DNA from: Prorocentrum cordatum
Taxonomy: Eukaryota > Sar > Dinophyceae > Prorocentrales > Prorocentraceae
Direction of reading: 5' to 3'
DNA: 64,000 nucleotides
Assembly (NCBI GenBank): GCA_963575745.1
Contig: CAUYUJ010014208.1
Span: forward strand, 1 to 64,000
The translations under genes and the position numbers were made by a program. The notes beneath the pieces were generated by a model. The model was not told the DNA's origin. It did no database searches and saw only the letters and a list, made by a program, of their open reading frames with translations. Below, piece after piece: positions 33,938-43,500 of the stretch; position 1 is the stretch's first letter, and every line of letters starts with the position of its first letter.

Positions 33938-34107
33938 CAGGGCGACGAAACCTATACACATCCACTGCTCCCTGGCCAGGCCCATCCTGAACCCGGCAGC
34001 GGTGTATACGCCACGCCCTCCTCTGGCCAGGAGGGCTTATACACAGCTCCTGGGTTCAGGATGGGCCTGGACAGGGAGTAGTGCATATGTATAGATTTCG
34101 TCGCCTG
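33938..34107. mobile_element. inverted-repeat (MITE-like) element, copy A
   Basis: The left end reads GGCGACGAAACCTATACACA, and the right end, reverse complemented, reads GGCGACGAAATCTATACATA. Pairing continues with few mismatches through CACTGCTCCCTGG for about 35 bases. Internally GTGTATACG and CTTATACAC flank a CCCTCCTCTGG/CCAGGAGGG core. The element is about 170 bases, has no coding capacity, and splits a (GT)n tract. Copy B at 38119-38282 shares ends and core. Known as a pattern in MITEs and foldback transposons. Family assignment is unknown. Confidence 0.75.
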
Positions 34108-34108
34108 A

Positions 34109-34133
34109 TGTGTGTGTGTGTGTGTGTGTGTGC
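34109..34133 (+). repeat. (GT)n microsatellite, right of inverted-repeat element
   Basis: GT run resuming directly after element copy A. It is broken by about 48 bases (34134-34181) of unique sequence before the next GT run. Confidence 0.92.
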
Positions 34134-34180
34134 CCAATGCAAGCTTGACCGCGATGGGTCCGCTTCGAAGCCGCCGAAAT

Positions 34181-34222
34181 GTGTGTGTGTGTGTGTGTGT
34201 GTGTTTGTGTATGTGTGTGTTA
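34181..34222 (+). repeat. (GT)n microsatellite
   Basis: GT run with TTTG and TATG interruptions. Confidence 0.92.
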
Positions 34223-35757
34223 CTGCCCCCGCCGACCCGCCCTCGCGGCGCCGGCCGGCCCCTCGGTCCGGGGAGCCCCTCCCGCCAGGGCACCACCACA
34301 TCAGATCGAGCGACTGCGTCCGGCTGGAGGCTGTGGACGCTTTCTCGCCACTCGCCACAGGCTTGGGCAGCGTGTGTAGTAGGAGCTCGGCCACAAGAAA
34401 CCTTCCGCAAGAAACCCAACCCTGAGACCCCAGGACGTCATTGAGCTTTGGTTTGGGAACGTCACGCTTTCCGTAGCCAAACCATCAAAACCCAAGAAAC
34501 CCAGGGCACCCTCTGGAGGCAAGCAGGGTGTTTCTTGGCATGGGTTCCCACTGTACCAGTCACCAACCTGATCTGCCCGCCCCCGGCACTGTCCACTGGT
34601 CTCGGGCTGCTGACGGCCCTGGCCGTTCTCCGCGCGCCTGGGCGCCGCTTGCGGCGTGCTGCCTCTCCGGCAGCGCTCGTTTGTTTGGCTCAGGAACTGT
34701 CCGCCCCGCCTCGGCTGGCTCGATCCCCTTGGATGGCCCTCGTTGCCGATCGCCGGCCTGCGGCTCGGGCGCGCCCGCTTCTTTTGGCCCCAGCTGGCTC
34801 GGCCCGCGCAGTCGGTCCCGCCGCGCCACCTCTGCCTCGCTGGTCCCCCGAGCGGCCTCTGGACTGCTCGTGCGGCCGCGTTGTCTGGGTGCTCCTCCCG
34901 GGCGGCGCTCTCGCTTCGGGGCATCCATCGCCCCGCTCTCCCCCGCGCGCGCTCCGTCCCACGCCGCCTCGCCGCGGCCCGCTGGCGCTGCCCCCCTCGC
35001 CAGGCCGCGCGGGCTCGTCTTCTGCCCTGCTGCTCTGTCGCTTCCGCTCCCAGGGCGGGCCCTCGGGGCACGCCGCGCCGGCCCACGCGGCGCTTGCCCT
35101 CCACGCCGACGCGTCGCCGAGGCACCAACGATGCACCGCCTCTCTCCTGGCCTTCGTCCGCTGCCCACGCCCGCGGGTCGGCGCGCCGCCCCAGGCCGCT
35201 TTTTGCCTGGGCCCCCTGTCCTCGTTCCTCGCTCGCCGCGCCCCCCGCCCTGTGATCGGAGGGCACCTCGCACCAGGGACGCGAGGAGACTCGTGTCTCG
35301 GGTGTGAGCGTGACGCTGTCTGGCCAACCGTGCCGAGGCTGGTCCTGGGATCCACACGTGGCGGGGAGGGCTGGGGTATTCGAGGACAGCCCCGCCCCGC
35401 CTCCGGCCCCTCCGGCCCCTCCTGGCCCTCTGGTCGGGGTCGGCCCGCCTGCCCGCCTCCCGTTGGCGCGGCTTCCGTCCCTTCGCCCTCCGCCCGCCGC
35501 TCGCTGGGCTCGGCCCCTGCCCGCCCACCTCTTGTGCGGCCTCGCTCCCTCCCTGCTTCGCCGCGCTGGCTCGCCGGGCGCCCGGCGCCTCCCCACTGCC
35601 CCCGCGCTGCTGGCGTCTCCCGCCGTGCCACCGTCCCGTGAGGAGCCGGCGCGTTCTTCCTTCTGGTTTTCCTTTACCGTCTTCTGGGCGCGCGCGCGCG
35701 GCTTGCCGAGCGGGCGTTTGACGGCGAGGATGTGTTCCCGCCTCCTGCGACGACCGA
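34223..35757. other. very GC-rich unassigned block
   Basis: From about 34550 to 35640 nearly all six frames are open for hundreds of codons (for example plus 34448-35641 and minus 34690-35631). The cause is composition: the block is very G+C-rich and stop codons are rare. No motif in any frame was recognised, so no gene is called. Confidence 0.45.
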
Positions 35758-35758
35758 G

Positions 35759-35807
<49 letters not shown>

Positions 35808-35847
35808 TGTGTGTGTGTGCGCGTGTGTGCGTGTGTGTGTGTGGGGC
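35758..35847 (+). repeat. (GT)n microsatellite
   Basis: About 45 GT units with TCTG and GCGCG interruptions. Confidence 0.93.
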
Positions 35848-35849
35848 AG

Positions 35850-36035
35850 GAGGAGGGAGGGAGAAAGGGAGGGAGGGAGGGAGGAGGGTGGAAGGGAGGA
35901 AGGCGGAGAGGATGATGACAGAGGAGAAGGGAGGAGGAGGGAAGGAGGAGGGGAGGAGGAGGAGGAGGAGGAGGAGGAGGAGGAGGAGGAGGAGGAGGAG
36001 GAGGAGGAGGAGGAGGAGCAGAGGGATGGAATAGG
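35850..36035 (+). repeat. (GGA)n purine tract
   Basis: GGAGGG-rich, then pure GGA triplets from about 35955 to 36018. Confidence 0.93.
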
Positions 36036-36129
36036 AGGGGTTGCCATTTGAGCCTCTGCCACGTGAACATCTGTGGGCCCCCGAAGCGACGGGTGAGGGT
36101 TTTATGTTTCGCGCCTCCATCTTCTCTCG

Positions 36130-36500
36130 CGGGGGCAGGAGGGAGGCGGGAGGAACAGGATGAATGAGGGAGAACAGTGAAGAGAAAGGGGGAGAAGCAT
36201 GAAGAGGGAGGAGGATGAGGGTGAGGAGGGGGACGGGGGGAGGGAGGAGGCAGAGGAGGAACAGCGAAGGGATGAAGACGATGATGATGCTGATGATAAT
36301 AATGATGATTACGATGGTGATGTTGTTGATGACGAGGGGAGGGAGAGAGGAGGAAGAGGAGGAGGAGAGGGAGGAGGAGGAGGAGGAGGAGGCGGAGGAG
36401 GAGGAGGAGGAGGAGGAGGAGGAGGAGGAGGAGGGGGAGGATGAGGATGAGGATGAGGATGAGGAGGAGGAGGAGGAGGAGGAGGAGGAGCCCAGGAGGT
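36130..36500 (+). repeat. (GGA)n and (GATGAT)n purine-rich tract
   Basis: GGAGGA runs with a GATGATGAT patch at about 36275-36330 and GGATGA hexamers at about 36440-36462. Confidence 0.9.
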
Positions 36501-37480
36501 GCTATGGGCCCCCGTCGAGGGCATGATTGAGGGCAGGAAGTGGGAGGGGAGCAGGGAGGAGAGGAGTGGAAGATGGAGAGCGGGAGGGGGAGGAAGAAAG
36601 GAGGAACGAATGATACGACAACTTTGTTCTGCACCCGTCGGAGGCGGAGGGTCCTGGCTGCCACAACAGCTCAAGAGCAATTCTCTCCCGTTCTGTCTTT
36701 CCAGCCCAAGCTGCGGAACAACTCGCCTGCCAAATTCCGTCAAATTTTGGGGTCCCGCGTCCCCGCTGCACTGAAACGGGAGGTCCAGCCCGACTGGTCC
36801 AAGCGGTGGACCTTGTCACGCCTTTTTCTTGAAAACGGTTTTGGAAGACGTGCTGGACGCACACACCCCAACGCGCTTGTGCGAGTTGGCCCAAGTCGTG
36901 GTCTTGCTCGCTTGCCGCTCTGGCTGTCCAGCAGCCTGGGTGTCTCTACAAATGTGAGTGCCAAGGCAGACGCGCAAACACAGACACTCCGTGGCATGGC
37001 ACGGGGGCCATGATGCAATCCTGTCGGCGTATGACAGCGGCTGTTCTGTCGCCATCGCCGTCGCTGCCGCCGTCGCGTCGCCGACACCATCACGTCCCCT
37101 CCTTTCCCTGAGTCCGTCGCCGCTCCTCGCCCCTTCATTCGGCCCTCGTCCTCAAGCACGCCAGCCAAAGCGAAATACACCAGCCCATCCACAGCGAAAT
37201 TAAGCAACGTTGTCATAGAGTCGAAGGGAAGCCCCTTCCCTTTGATCCCGTCCCCGCGGGGGGGGGTCCCGGGGGGTGGTCCCGAGGGGTGGTCCTGGGT
37301 AAGAATACTACCCTCCCGGGGCCCATGGCCCGCCCTCTCCCTCTCATTTCCGTCGAGGGCCGAGGCCTCCGGGGTCGGCGGCACCGGCCGCAAGGCCTCA
37401 ACAATAGACACTCTGCGGCATGGCACGGGGGCCACGACGCAGTCCTGGCTCTGATGATGCATCCACGAGAAAGGTGAATC
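36501..37480. other. unassigned DNA with a dispersed 43-base repeat
   Basis: CATGGCACGGGGGCCA with about 14 similar bases on either side occurs at 36981-37023 and again, with about six differences, at 37405-37448. A minus frame across the region (36740-37495) is open for 251 codons without a domain. One stretch (TTLLNFAVDGLVYFALAG) is hydrophobic. Confidence 0.4.
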
Positions 37481-37906
37481 ATGGAGGAGGAACATTCGGA
37501 GGTTGTAGCAACAATCGAAAGGGTCATTGATAGTCCTTGGTGCTTAGTAACTAGGTGCCTGCTAGTAGTCTGCACGTCAGAAGTGGTAGCAGCAACCGTA
37601 GCGGTCGAGACGCAGGATAAGGGATCGGTCGCGCGTTGGGTCCCCGAGCACCTGCTCCCCCAAAAACATCCAGTCTACCGCGTCCGCAATGGAGGTCGGG
37701 TAATGAACCTGCGTGGCCTGCAACACCTGATGAGAGGGCGGCCAATGATTGTGACGTATCGCATGTTTCCACGACAGTGTGTTGAAACATACGCAAGGGC
37801 TTCGCACTCTCCCTCCGAACTCCCTCGTACTGCTTCCTCCGTCCTCCCTCTCCCCTCCTCCGTCCTCCCTCCGTCCCGTTCCCTTCTTTGCAGTCTCCCT
37901 CCCTGA
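37481..37906 (+). CDS. weak candidate open frame, 141 codons
   Basis: ATG at 37481 (MEEEHSEVVATIERV). The first ~105 residues are non-repetitive, including VARWVPEHLLPQKH, and the rest runs into a C/T-rich tract. The WVPEHLLP stretch faintly recalls the end of copia RNase H (WVPxxLMPxD), but no Asp follows and no neighbouring motif supports this. Not recognised otherwise. Confidence 0.15.
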   Translation: MEEEHSEVVATIERVIDSPWCLVTRCLLVVCTSEVVAATVAVETQDKGSVARWVPEHLLPQKHPVYRVRNGGRVMNLRGLQHLMRGRPMIVTYRMFPRQCVETYARASHSPSELPRTASSVLPLPSSVLPPSRSLLCSLPP

Positions 37907-38024
37907 ACCCCGCTTCTTTTGCCCATTCTCTGTTCCTTCCTCCCTGTTCCTGGCTCCCTCCTCCTTCCCCTCCCTCTCTCTCCTCCAGCCTCTCTCCTCC
38001 CTCTCCCCGCCCACCTTTTTCCCT
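37800..38024 (+). repeat. CCTCC-rich pyrimidine tract
   Basis: CTCCCT and CCTCC words with little A or G. Confidence 0.8.
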
Positions 38025-38077
38025 ACCATCTGTGGTGTTGGGTCCTCGTTTCGAAGGGACAGCGGCCCGCGTCACTC
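38025..38077 (+). repeat. leader of 90 bp satellite cassette, copy 2
   Basis: CTGTGGTGTTGGGTCCTCG, then TTTCGAAGGGACAGC and CCGCGTCACTCC, closely matching the leaders of the other cassettes. Confidence 0.85.
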
Positions 38078-38118
38078 CTTCCTTCCTTCCTCCTCCCTCT
38101 CCTCCTCCCTCCTCCCAT

Positions 38119-38282
38119 ACGTAGAAGGCATCTATACACCACCACTGTGCCAAGCCAGAGGCCAGCCTGGCCCTGGCATGGTGTATATTCCCTCCTGGCC
38201 GAGGCCAGGAGGGTCTGTACACCATCTCAGGGCCTAAGATGGCCATGGCCTAGCACGGTGGTGTATAGACGCCTTCGTCGGA
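38119..38282. mobile_element. inverted-repeat (MITE-like) element, copy B
   Basis: The left end ACGTAGAAGGCATCTATACA pairs with the right end (reverse complement CCGACGAAGGCGTCTATACA), and pairing continues into CCACCACTGTGCC/GGCCTAGCACGGTGG. The core CCCTCCTGGCC/GGCCAGGAGGG flanked by GTGTATA and CTGTACAC matches copy A. It lies between the leader and the array of cassette 2, where cassettes 1 and 3 have only a CATCATC spacer. The word TCCCAT borders both sides and may be a target-site duplication. Confidence 0.75.
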
Positions 38283-38317
38283 TCCCATCCCTGGCTCTGC
38301 TCTTTGCATCAGTCTCC

Positions 38318-39030
38318 AGTTTCGGCATACCCCTCACACGTTTCGTGGCTCCATAGAGAGCTCCACCCAAAGTCCCAATGTTGCAATTCGCATGCGGGCG
38401 TCACGCCCGTTTCGGCACACCCCTCACACGTTTCGTGGCCCCATACGGAGCTCCACCTAAGGCCACAGTGGCGCAGCCCGCATGTGGGTAACACCCCCGT
38501 TTCGCCCTCCCCCCCCCCCCCCACACATGTTTCGTGTCCCCATAGGGAGCTCCACCTAGGGCCCCAGTGGAGCAGGCCGCATGTGGACGACACACCCGTC
38601 TTGGCACACGCCTGACATGTTTCGTGGCCCCACACGAAGCTCCGCCTGAGGCCTCAATGGCGCAGCCCGCATGTGGGCGACACCCTCGTCTCGGCACACC
38701 CCTCACGCGTTTCATGGCCCCAGAAGGAGCTCCACCTAAGGCCCCATGGCGCAGCCCGCATGTTGGCGACACCCCCGTTTCGGCCCCCTCAGACGTTTCG
38801 TTGCCCCATGGGAGCTCCACCTAAAGCCCAAGTGGCGCAACCCGCATGTGGGCGACACCCCTGTTTCGGCACACCCCTCACACGTTCCGTGGCCCCTACA
38901 AGGAGCTCCACCTACGGTCCCAACGGCGCAACCCGCATGTGGGCGACCCTCCCGTTTCGGTACACCCCTCAGATGTTTCGTAGCCCCAACGGGAGCTCCA
39001 ACGTGGGCCCCAGTGACACAGCCCGCATGC
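38318..39030 (+). repeat. 90 bp satellite array, copy 2, about 8 units
   Basis: Units contain CACACGTTTCGTGGCCCCAT, GGAGCTCCACCTAAGGCCCC and CAGCCCGCATGTGGGCGACA. Spacing is 90 bases where intact (38325, 38415). It has diverged from array 1 mainly in the second half of the unit. Confidence 0.92.
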
Positions 39031-39043
39031 GGACCTTGCCCCG

Positions 39044-39103
39044 TCTCAGACGGTGCTCACACTTGCGGTACTCACAACGGCATATGGCTGAGTTCTTCGC
39101 CAG
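39044..39103 (+). repeat. trailer of 90 bp satellite cassette, copy 2
   Basis: CTCACACTTGCGGTACTCAC then GGCATATGGCTGAGTTCTTC, matching the trailer of cassette 1. Confidence 0.82.
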
Positions 39104-39405
39104 GCTTTTTTTGCCTCTCTCTATCACCTCCTTTTTCGCCCCTCTGCCCTCATCCCTCCTCCTCCGCTTCCCTTCTGCCCCCCTCGTTTCTTCTTCACCC
39201 TTCCTCCCAACTCCTCCCTATCCTACCACCTACATAAAAAGATGAGCCAAATCCCGAAACTGCCATTTGGGGACCAAGGTCCTCTACGAGACCCCGGTCG
39301 GCGGATGGAACACGATCTAACGAGATGGGGAGGGATGGGCGGGAGGGATCGGATGTAAAGTGCGGCGTGAGTGCACCTGGCTTGCTCGACCCCTTTTCTT
39401 CTTCC
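39104..39405. other. C/T-rich DNA and duplicated post-trailer segment
   Basis: After a C/T tract (to about 39225), the stretch TGGGGAGGGATGGGCGGGAG to GCACCTGGCTTG (39328-39385) recurs in diverged form at 41478-41542 behind cassette 3. The duplicated unit is therefore larger than leader, array and trailer. Confidence 0.6.
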
Positions 39406-39584
39406 TACAGTCGGGGCGTTGACCTAAGGAACCCTAAATAAGGAACGAGGCCCTTTTTCCCACGAATTCAACTTCGATTTCCAATGGAAAACCTCGGGAA
39501 AACCCGAGGCAAACTGTAAAACAATCAAGGAGCACCGAGCCCCTCCCCAACGAAAAGGGTTCCTTCTTCAGCGCCCCGACTGTA
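39406..39584. repeat. foldback sequence with TACAGTCGGGGCG arms
   Basis: Arms TACAGTCGGGGCG (39406-39418) and CGCCCCGACTGTA (39572-39584) pair perfectly. Inner GGAACCC (39428) and GGGTTCC (39557) also pair, and a central CCTCGGGAAAACCCGAGG hairpin lies at about 39492. Confidence 0.8.
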
Positions 39585-39829
39585 CTCGTATTTCCTCGGC
39601 CCGACCGGAACGGTCGAGCTGTCCGAACCGCAGACACCGTTGGTGACCTCCCGTTTGTCTTCGGACTACGACTTGGTCCTCAAGGGGCCGCTCGGGACGA
39701 TACTCGGCACCACTGGAACGCTCTCGGCGAGGCGCAGCTGATGGAGACCACCCTGGGTGCAACCCCCGAAATCTTCCGAAACCCTTTGGTTGGGGACCAA
39801 GGGATTACATTAACACAAACTTCAAAAGG
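39585..39829. other. unassigned DNA
   Basis: No gene or repeat recognised. Confidence 0.4.
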
Positions 39830-39900
39830 TCCGCGCGGATTTCCTGGATTGGCACTGCGCGCCAGCGGGGCACAACGCCGATCCGAGAAATCCGCGCGGA
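39830..39900. repeat. inverted repeat with TCCGCGCGGATTTC arms
   Basis: Fourteen-base perfect arms at 39830-39843 and 39887-39900 with a 43-base loop. Confidence 0.85.
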
Positions 39901-40009
39901 ACTCCGAATGCTTACGTTCATGCAGTTCCTCTTACTCGAAGAAACATTCGACCCCTCTACCCCTCGTGCTTCTTCGGCCCCACCGTCTTGAGAGGGCACC
40001 CCCTCCACT

Positions 40010-40120
40010 ATTCCTCCTCCCCCTCCCTCCTCTGTCCTCCCATCTCCCTCCTCCTCCTTCCTCTGCTCGCCCTCCTCCCTCCTCCTCCTCTTTCCTCCTC
40101 CTCGCCCCCTCTACATCTAC
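40010..40120 (+). repeat. CTCC-rich pyrimidine tract
   Basis: TCCTCCTCC words, located just before cassette 3 in the same way as the tract before cassette 2. Confidence 0.8.
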
Positions 40121-40154
40121 TCATGATGAATACTTCTTTCTTCTCTCCCCCGAC

Positions 40155-40210
40155 TACGTCCTGTGGTGTGGGGTCCCCGTTTCGAAGAGACAGCGCCCGC
40201 GTCACTCCTC
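40155..40210 (+). repeat. leader of 90 bp satellite cassette, copy 3
   Basis: CTGTGGTGTGGGGTCCCCG then TTTCGAAGAGACAGC and CCGCGTCACTCC. Confidence 0.85.
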
Positions 40211-40257
40211 CTCCTTCCTCCCTCCTCCCATCGTCATCATCATCTTCATCGTCACCA

Positions 40258-40985
40258 TCTCGGAGCTCCACCGAGGGCCCTAGTAGCAGGGTCCGCATAC
40301 AGTCCCCCCAATTTCGGTGCACATTTCTCACGTTTAGTGGTCCCATAGCTCCACCGACGGTCCCAGTGACAGGGTCCGCGTAGTGGCAAGGTCCGCACGC
40401 AGTTCCACCTTCCATCCCGGCGCACCCCTCACACGTTTCGTGCCCCCGTATGGAGCTCCGCCGAAGGCCCCAGTGGCAGGGTCCGCAAGCAGTTCCATCC
40501 TCAATTTCGGCGCACCCCTCACACGTTTCGCAGCCCTATTGGGAGCTCCATCTAAGGCCCCAGCGGCAGGGTCCGCGTGCGGTTCCCCCCATCCTGGCGC
40601 ATCTCTCACACGTTTCGTCACCGTAAGGAGCTCCACCGAAGGCCCGTGTGGCAGAGTCCGCATGCAGTTCCACCCGTCATTTCGGCGCACATCTCCCACG
40701 TTTCGTGGCCCCGTAGGGAGCTCTGCCGAAGGCCCCAGTGGCAGGGTCCGTGTGCAGTTACATCCTCAATTTCGGCGCACCCCCCACAGTTTCGTGGCCC
40801 CGTAGGAACTCCACCGAAGGCTCTAGTGGCAGGGCCCGTATGCAGTTCCACCCCGCCATTTCGGCGCATCTCTCACATGTTCCGTGGCCCCGTTGGGCGC
40901 TCCACAGAAGGCCCCAGTGGCTGCGTTCGCATGGCGTGCCCGCACCCGAACCAACACACCCATCACACGTTTCGTGGCCCCTTCA
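40258..40985 (+). repeat. 90 bp satellite array, copy 3, about 8 units
   Basis: Units contain CACACGTTTCGTGGCCCCGT, GAGCTCCACCGAAGGCCCCA and GTGGCAGGGTCCGCATGCAG. Spacing is 90 bases (40421, 40511). The last unit (about 40890-40980) carries GTGGCTGCGTTCGCATGGCG, the array-1 type, so unit variants are mixed. Confidence 0.92.
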
Positions 40986-41009
40986 GGAGCTGCCCCTCGT
41001 TCGTCCCAC

Positions 41010-41066
41010 CTGCCTTGGGGTACTCGCACCCGCCCATGGACCCGTGCTTCGCCAGGATACTTTTCA
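41010..41066 (+). repeat. trailer of 90 bp satellite cassette, copy 3
   Basis: GGTACTCGCACCCGCCCATG then CGTGCTTCGCCAGG, a diverged match to the other trailers. Confidence 0.65.
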
Positions 41067-41927
41067 ACACTGGACTTCAGGCATTTACTTCATCACATGG
41101 TTTTGTGAATCGGTCCGTTTTCGGTGTTTCAATGTGGTGCTCCCGCTGCAGCGTGGGCCTCACTTCGGGATTGGCGCTTTCCCCGTCGTTCAGAATGGCG
41201 CTCTTGCCCCAGCGTGGGCCACTCTTCTCGATCCGAGTCCTTCCTCATCGCCGTCGCCCCGCTCCTTCCACCCCCGCCTTCCTCTGGTCTTCCTGCTCCC
41301 CCCGCTCCTCCCACTGATGCTCCTCCTGCTGCTGTTCCTCCCCGTTCTCCTCCTCTCTCGTTCTCCCCTTCCTCCTGCTCACCCTCCAATGTACACGGCT
41401 CTGACACGACGCGGTTCTTTGGGAGGTTCCGGGTCCGCTATGACACCCGTCAGCTGCGGATCGATCAAGCATCAACGCAGTGGGGAGGGATGGGTGGGAG
41501 AGGTAGGGTGTTAAATATGGCGCGAGCGCACTTCTCTTGTCCGCCTCCCCTCTCCCTCCTATTTTCCTCCTCCTTCTCTTTCTACTCCTCCTCCTCGCCC
41601 CTCCCAAAACATCCGATGTCTTGACTTTTTCAAAATGGGGTCCCCGAATCCTGGATCGTGCTTGACGGTCCTGGGGCCCAGCTTCCACAGGGCTGGAAAC
41701 GACGACAAGCGTCAATGGACGATAAGGCCTGAACGAAAAGGACGTTGGATGTCTGGGTCCTCCTCTCTTTCGCCCCCCCCGCCCTAAGATCCTATATCGC
41801 AAAGCGTTGAACATCGCCTGAAATCACGACCAGAGCCTGGAACTACACCTTTCTGCGGCATTTTTCGAGCTGGATCGATCCGTGAGCCCTGGGGCCAGCA
41901 ACCGTGCGAAAGCGCCTGGCGTGAAAT
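41067..41927. other. unassigned DNA including duplicated post-trailer segment
   Basis: The stretch at 41478-41542 matches 39328-39385. A diverged 34-base direct repeat with CAGCGTGGGCC occurs at about 41150 and 41210. C/T-rich at 41550-41610. No gene recognised. Confidence 0.5.
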
Positions 41928-41975
41928 GATTCGAGCGAAGGACCCAACCACATGCGGCTGTGAGTGCCACATTGT
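41928..41975 (-). repeat. trailer of 90 bp satellite cassette, copy 4 (inverted)
   Basis: Reverse complement reads GGCACTCACAGCCGCATGTG then GTTGGGTCCTTCG, matching the trailers on the plus strand. Confidence 0.78.
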
Positions 41976-42530
41976 GTGGCTCCCTATGGGGCCACGAAGC
42001 GCGTGATGGGGTGTCCTGTCATGGGTGGGGGAGACGCATGCGGCCGTGGCCAAAGGGGTCTTCGGTGGAGCGCCCTATGGGGCCACGAAGCGCTGCACTG
42101 GGCGGGGGCAGACTCATGCGACCGCGGTCACTGGGGCCTTCGGTGCAGCTCCCTAGGGGGGGGCACGAAGCACTGCACTTGGTGGGGCAGGCGCATGCGG
42201 CCGCGGTCACTAGCAAGGCCTCCGGTGGATGGAGCAGACGCATGCGGCCGCGGCCACTGGAGCGTTCGGTGGAGCTCTTTCTGGGGCCACGAAGCGCTGC
42301 ACTGGGCCGGGGCAGACACATGCGAATGCGGCCACTGGGGCCTTCGGTGGAGCTCCATATGGGGCCACGAAGCGCTGTGCTGGGAGGTGCGGGCGCATGC
42401 GGCCGCGGTCACTGGGGCCTTCGGTGGCGCTCCCTTGTGGGGCCACGAAAAGCTGTACTGGGTGGCGCGGGCGCATGCGGCCACGACCACTGGTATGGGG
42501 CCACGACACGCGTGAAGGGTGTACCGGTAT
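41976..42530 (-). repeat. 90 bp satellite array, copy 4, inverted, about 6 units
   Basis: Plus-strand words GGGGCCACGAAGCGCTGCAC, GGGGCCTTCGGTGGAGCTCC and GCATGCGGCCGCGGTCACTG are the reverse complement of the unit in arrays 1-3. Spacing is close to 90 bases (41990, 42080). Confidence 0.92.
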
Positions 42531-42586
42531 GGTTGACATGCGGAAGGCAGAGGCAGGGATGGGATGCGGGGGGGAGGAGGAGAAGA

Positions 42587-42650
42587 GTGACACGGGGTGC
42601 TGTCTCTTCAAAACAAGAACCCGACACCACAACATGGCTGGGAACAAATG
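42587..42650 (-). repeat. leader of 90 bp satellite cassette, copy 4 (inverted)
   Basis: Reverse complement reads GTTGTGGTGTCGGGTTCTTG then TTTTGAAGAGACAGCACCC and GTGTCACTC. The order leader-array-trailer is kept in the inverted copy. Confidence 0.85.
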
Positions 42651-43204
42651 CATCGCCTGGATCTCAGGGCCCTCGTAATTTCCTCGGCCCCGCGTCTCCT
42701 GCGACGGCACATCCTCCTCCACGTGGCGCCGGTTTCCCCTCATGAGGGGCAACGATACGGGGGGATCGGCTCAGGGAGGCAAGTATCGATTTGGCATCGG
42801 CGATGCATCGCCGACGAATCGGCGATAGGCCTCCAGAGCGAAACCGCAGATTCCTGGGCGGGTTGGACAATCGGGCCTCCATCAGCGACTTATGGGCGGC
42901 TGAGGGTCCATGAATGCGTCTGCCCCTGAGTCTATCCTTAGCATGGGGAAGGCGGGTCCTGAGGGAACGTGTCCTGGACCTCGGGCCGTGTCTCAAGACC
43001 AGCAAGCCTTCCCCCCTCCCCGTGCCTCCCTCTGTGCGTGGCCGACGTTTCCTTCAGGACCCGTCTCCCCCATTGCGACCCCTGGCGTTGCCCCTGGCCT
43101 CGGCAGCACCACGTGTTGGATACCAGCCCGGTGCGCGGCGGACCTCGGCATGGCGCGGTCGCGCTCGCGGCCTCTGGCCCCCGCCCGTCCCCTCCCTGAA
43201 AGGG
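42651..43204. other. unassigned DNA
   Basis: Contains a perfect 16-base palindrome CGGCGATGCATCGCCG at about 42798-42813. No gene recognised. Confidence 0.4.
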
Positions 43205-43500
43205 GATGAGGAGGAGTGGGAGGAGGAAGAGGCGGAGGCGGAGGCGGAGGCAGGGGCGAAGCCAGGAGGGAGAGGAGGAGAGGAGGAGGAGCAGGAGGAG
43301 GAGGAGGAGGAGGAGGAGGAGGAGAAGGAGGAGGAGGAGGAGGAGGAGGAGGAGGAGGAGGCTGAGGCGGAGGGGGAGGAGGAGGAGGAGGAGGAGGAGG
43401 AGGAGGAGGAGGAGGAGGAGGAGGAGGAGGAGGAGGAGGAGGAGGATAGAACGCTGCAGCTGCTCAGCTTGAGTCCGAGGAGGATGAGGAGGAGGAGAAC
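43205..43500 (+). repeat. (GGA)n purine tract
   Basis: GGAGGA triplets with GGC variants, with the purest part at 43280-43445. Frames read as polyglutamate or, on the other strand, polyserine and polyleucine. Confidence 0.93.

Noticed and set aside
34470-34497. TCCGTAGCCA, the first ten bases of the dinoflagellate spliced leader
   Set aside because: The remaining leader bases do not match. A ten-base match somewhere in 64 kb on two strands is not surprising.
34550-35640. GC-rich block as an isochore-like coding gene
   Set aside because: All frames are open because of composition. No motif or codon bias favours one strand.
34301-36664. 787-codon minus-strand open frame
   Set aside because: It runs through GC-rich DNA, a (GT)n tract and GGA tracts. 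Most residues are encoded by repeats, and competing frames are equally open.
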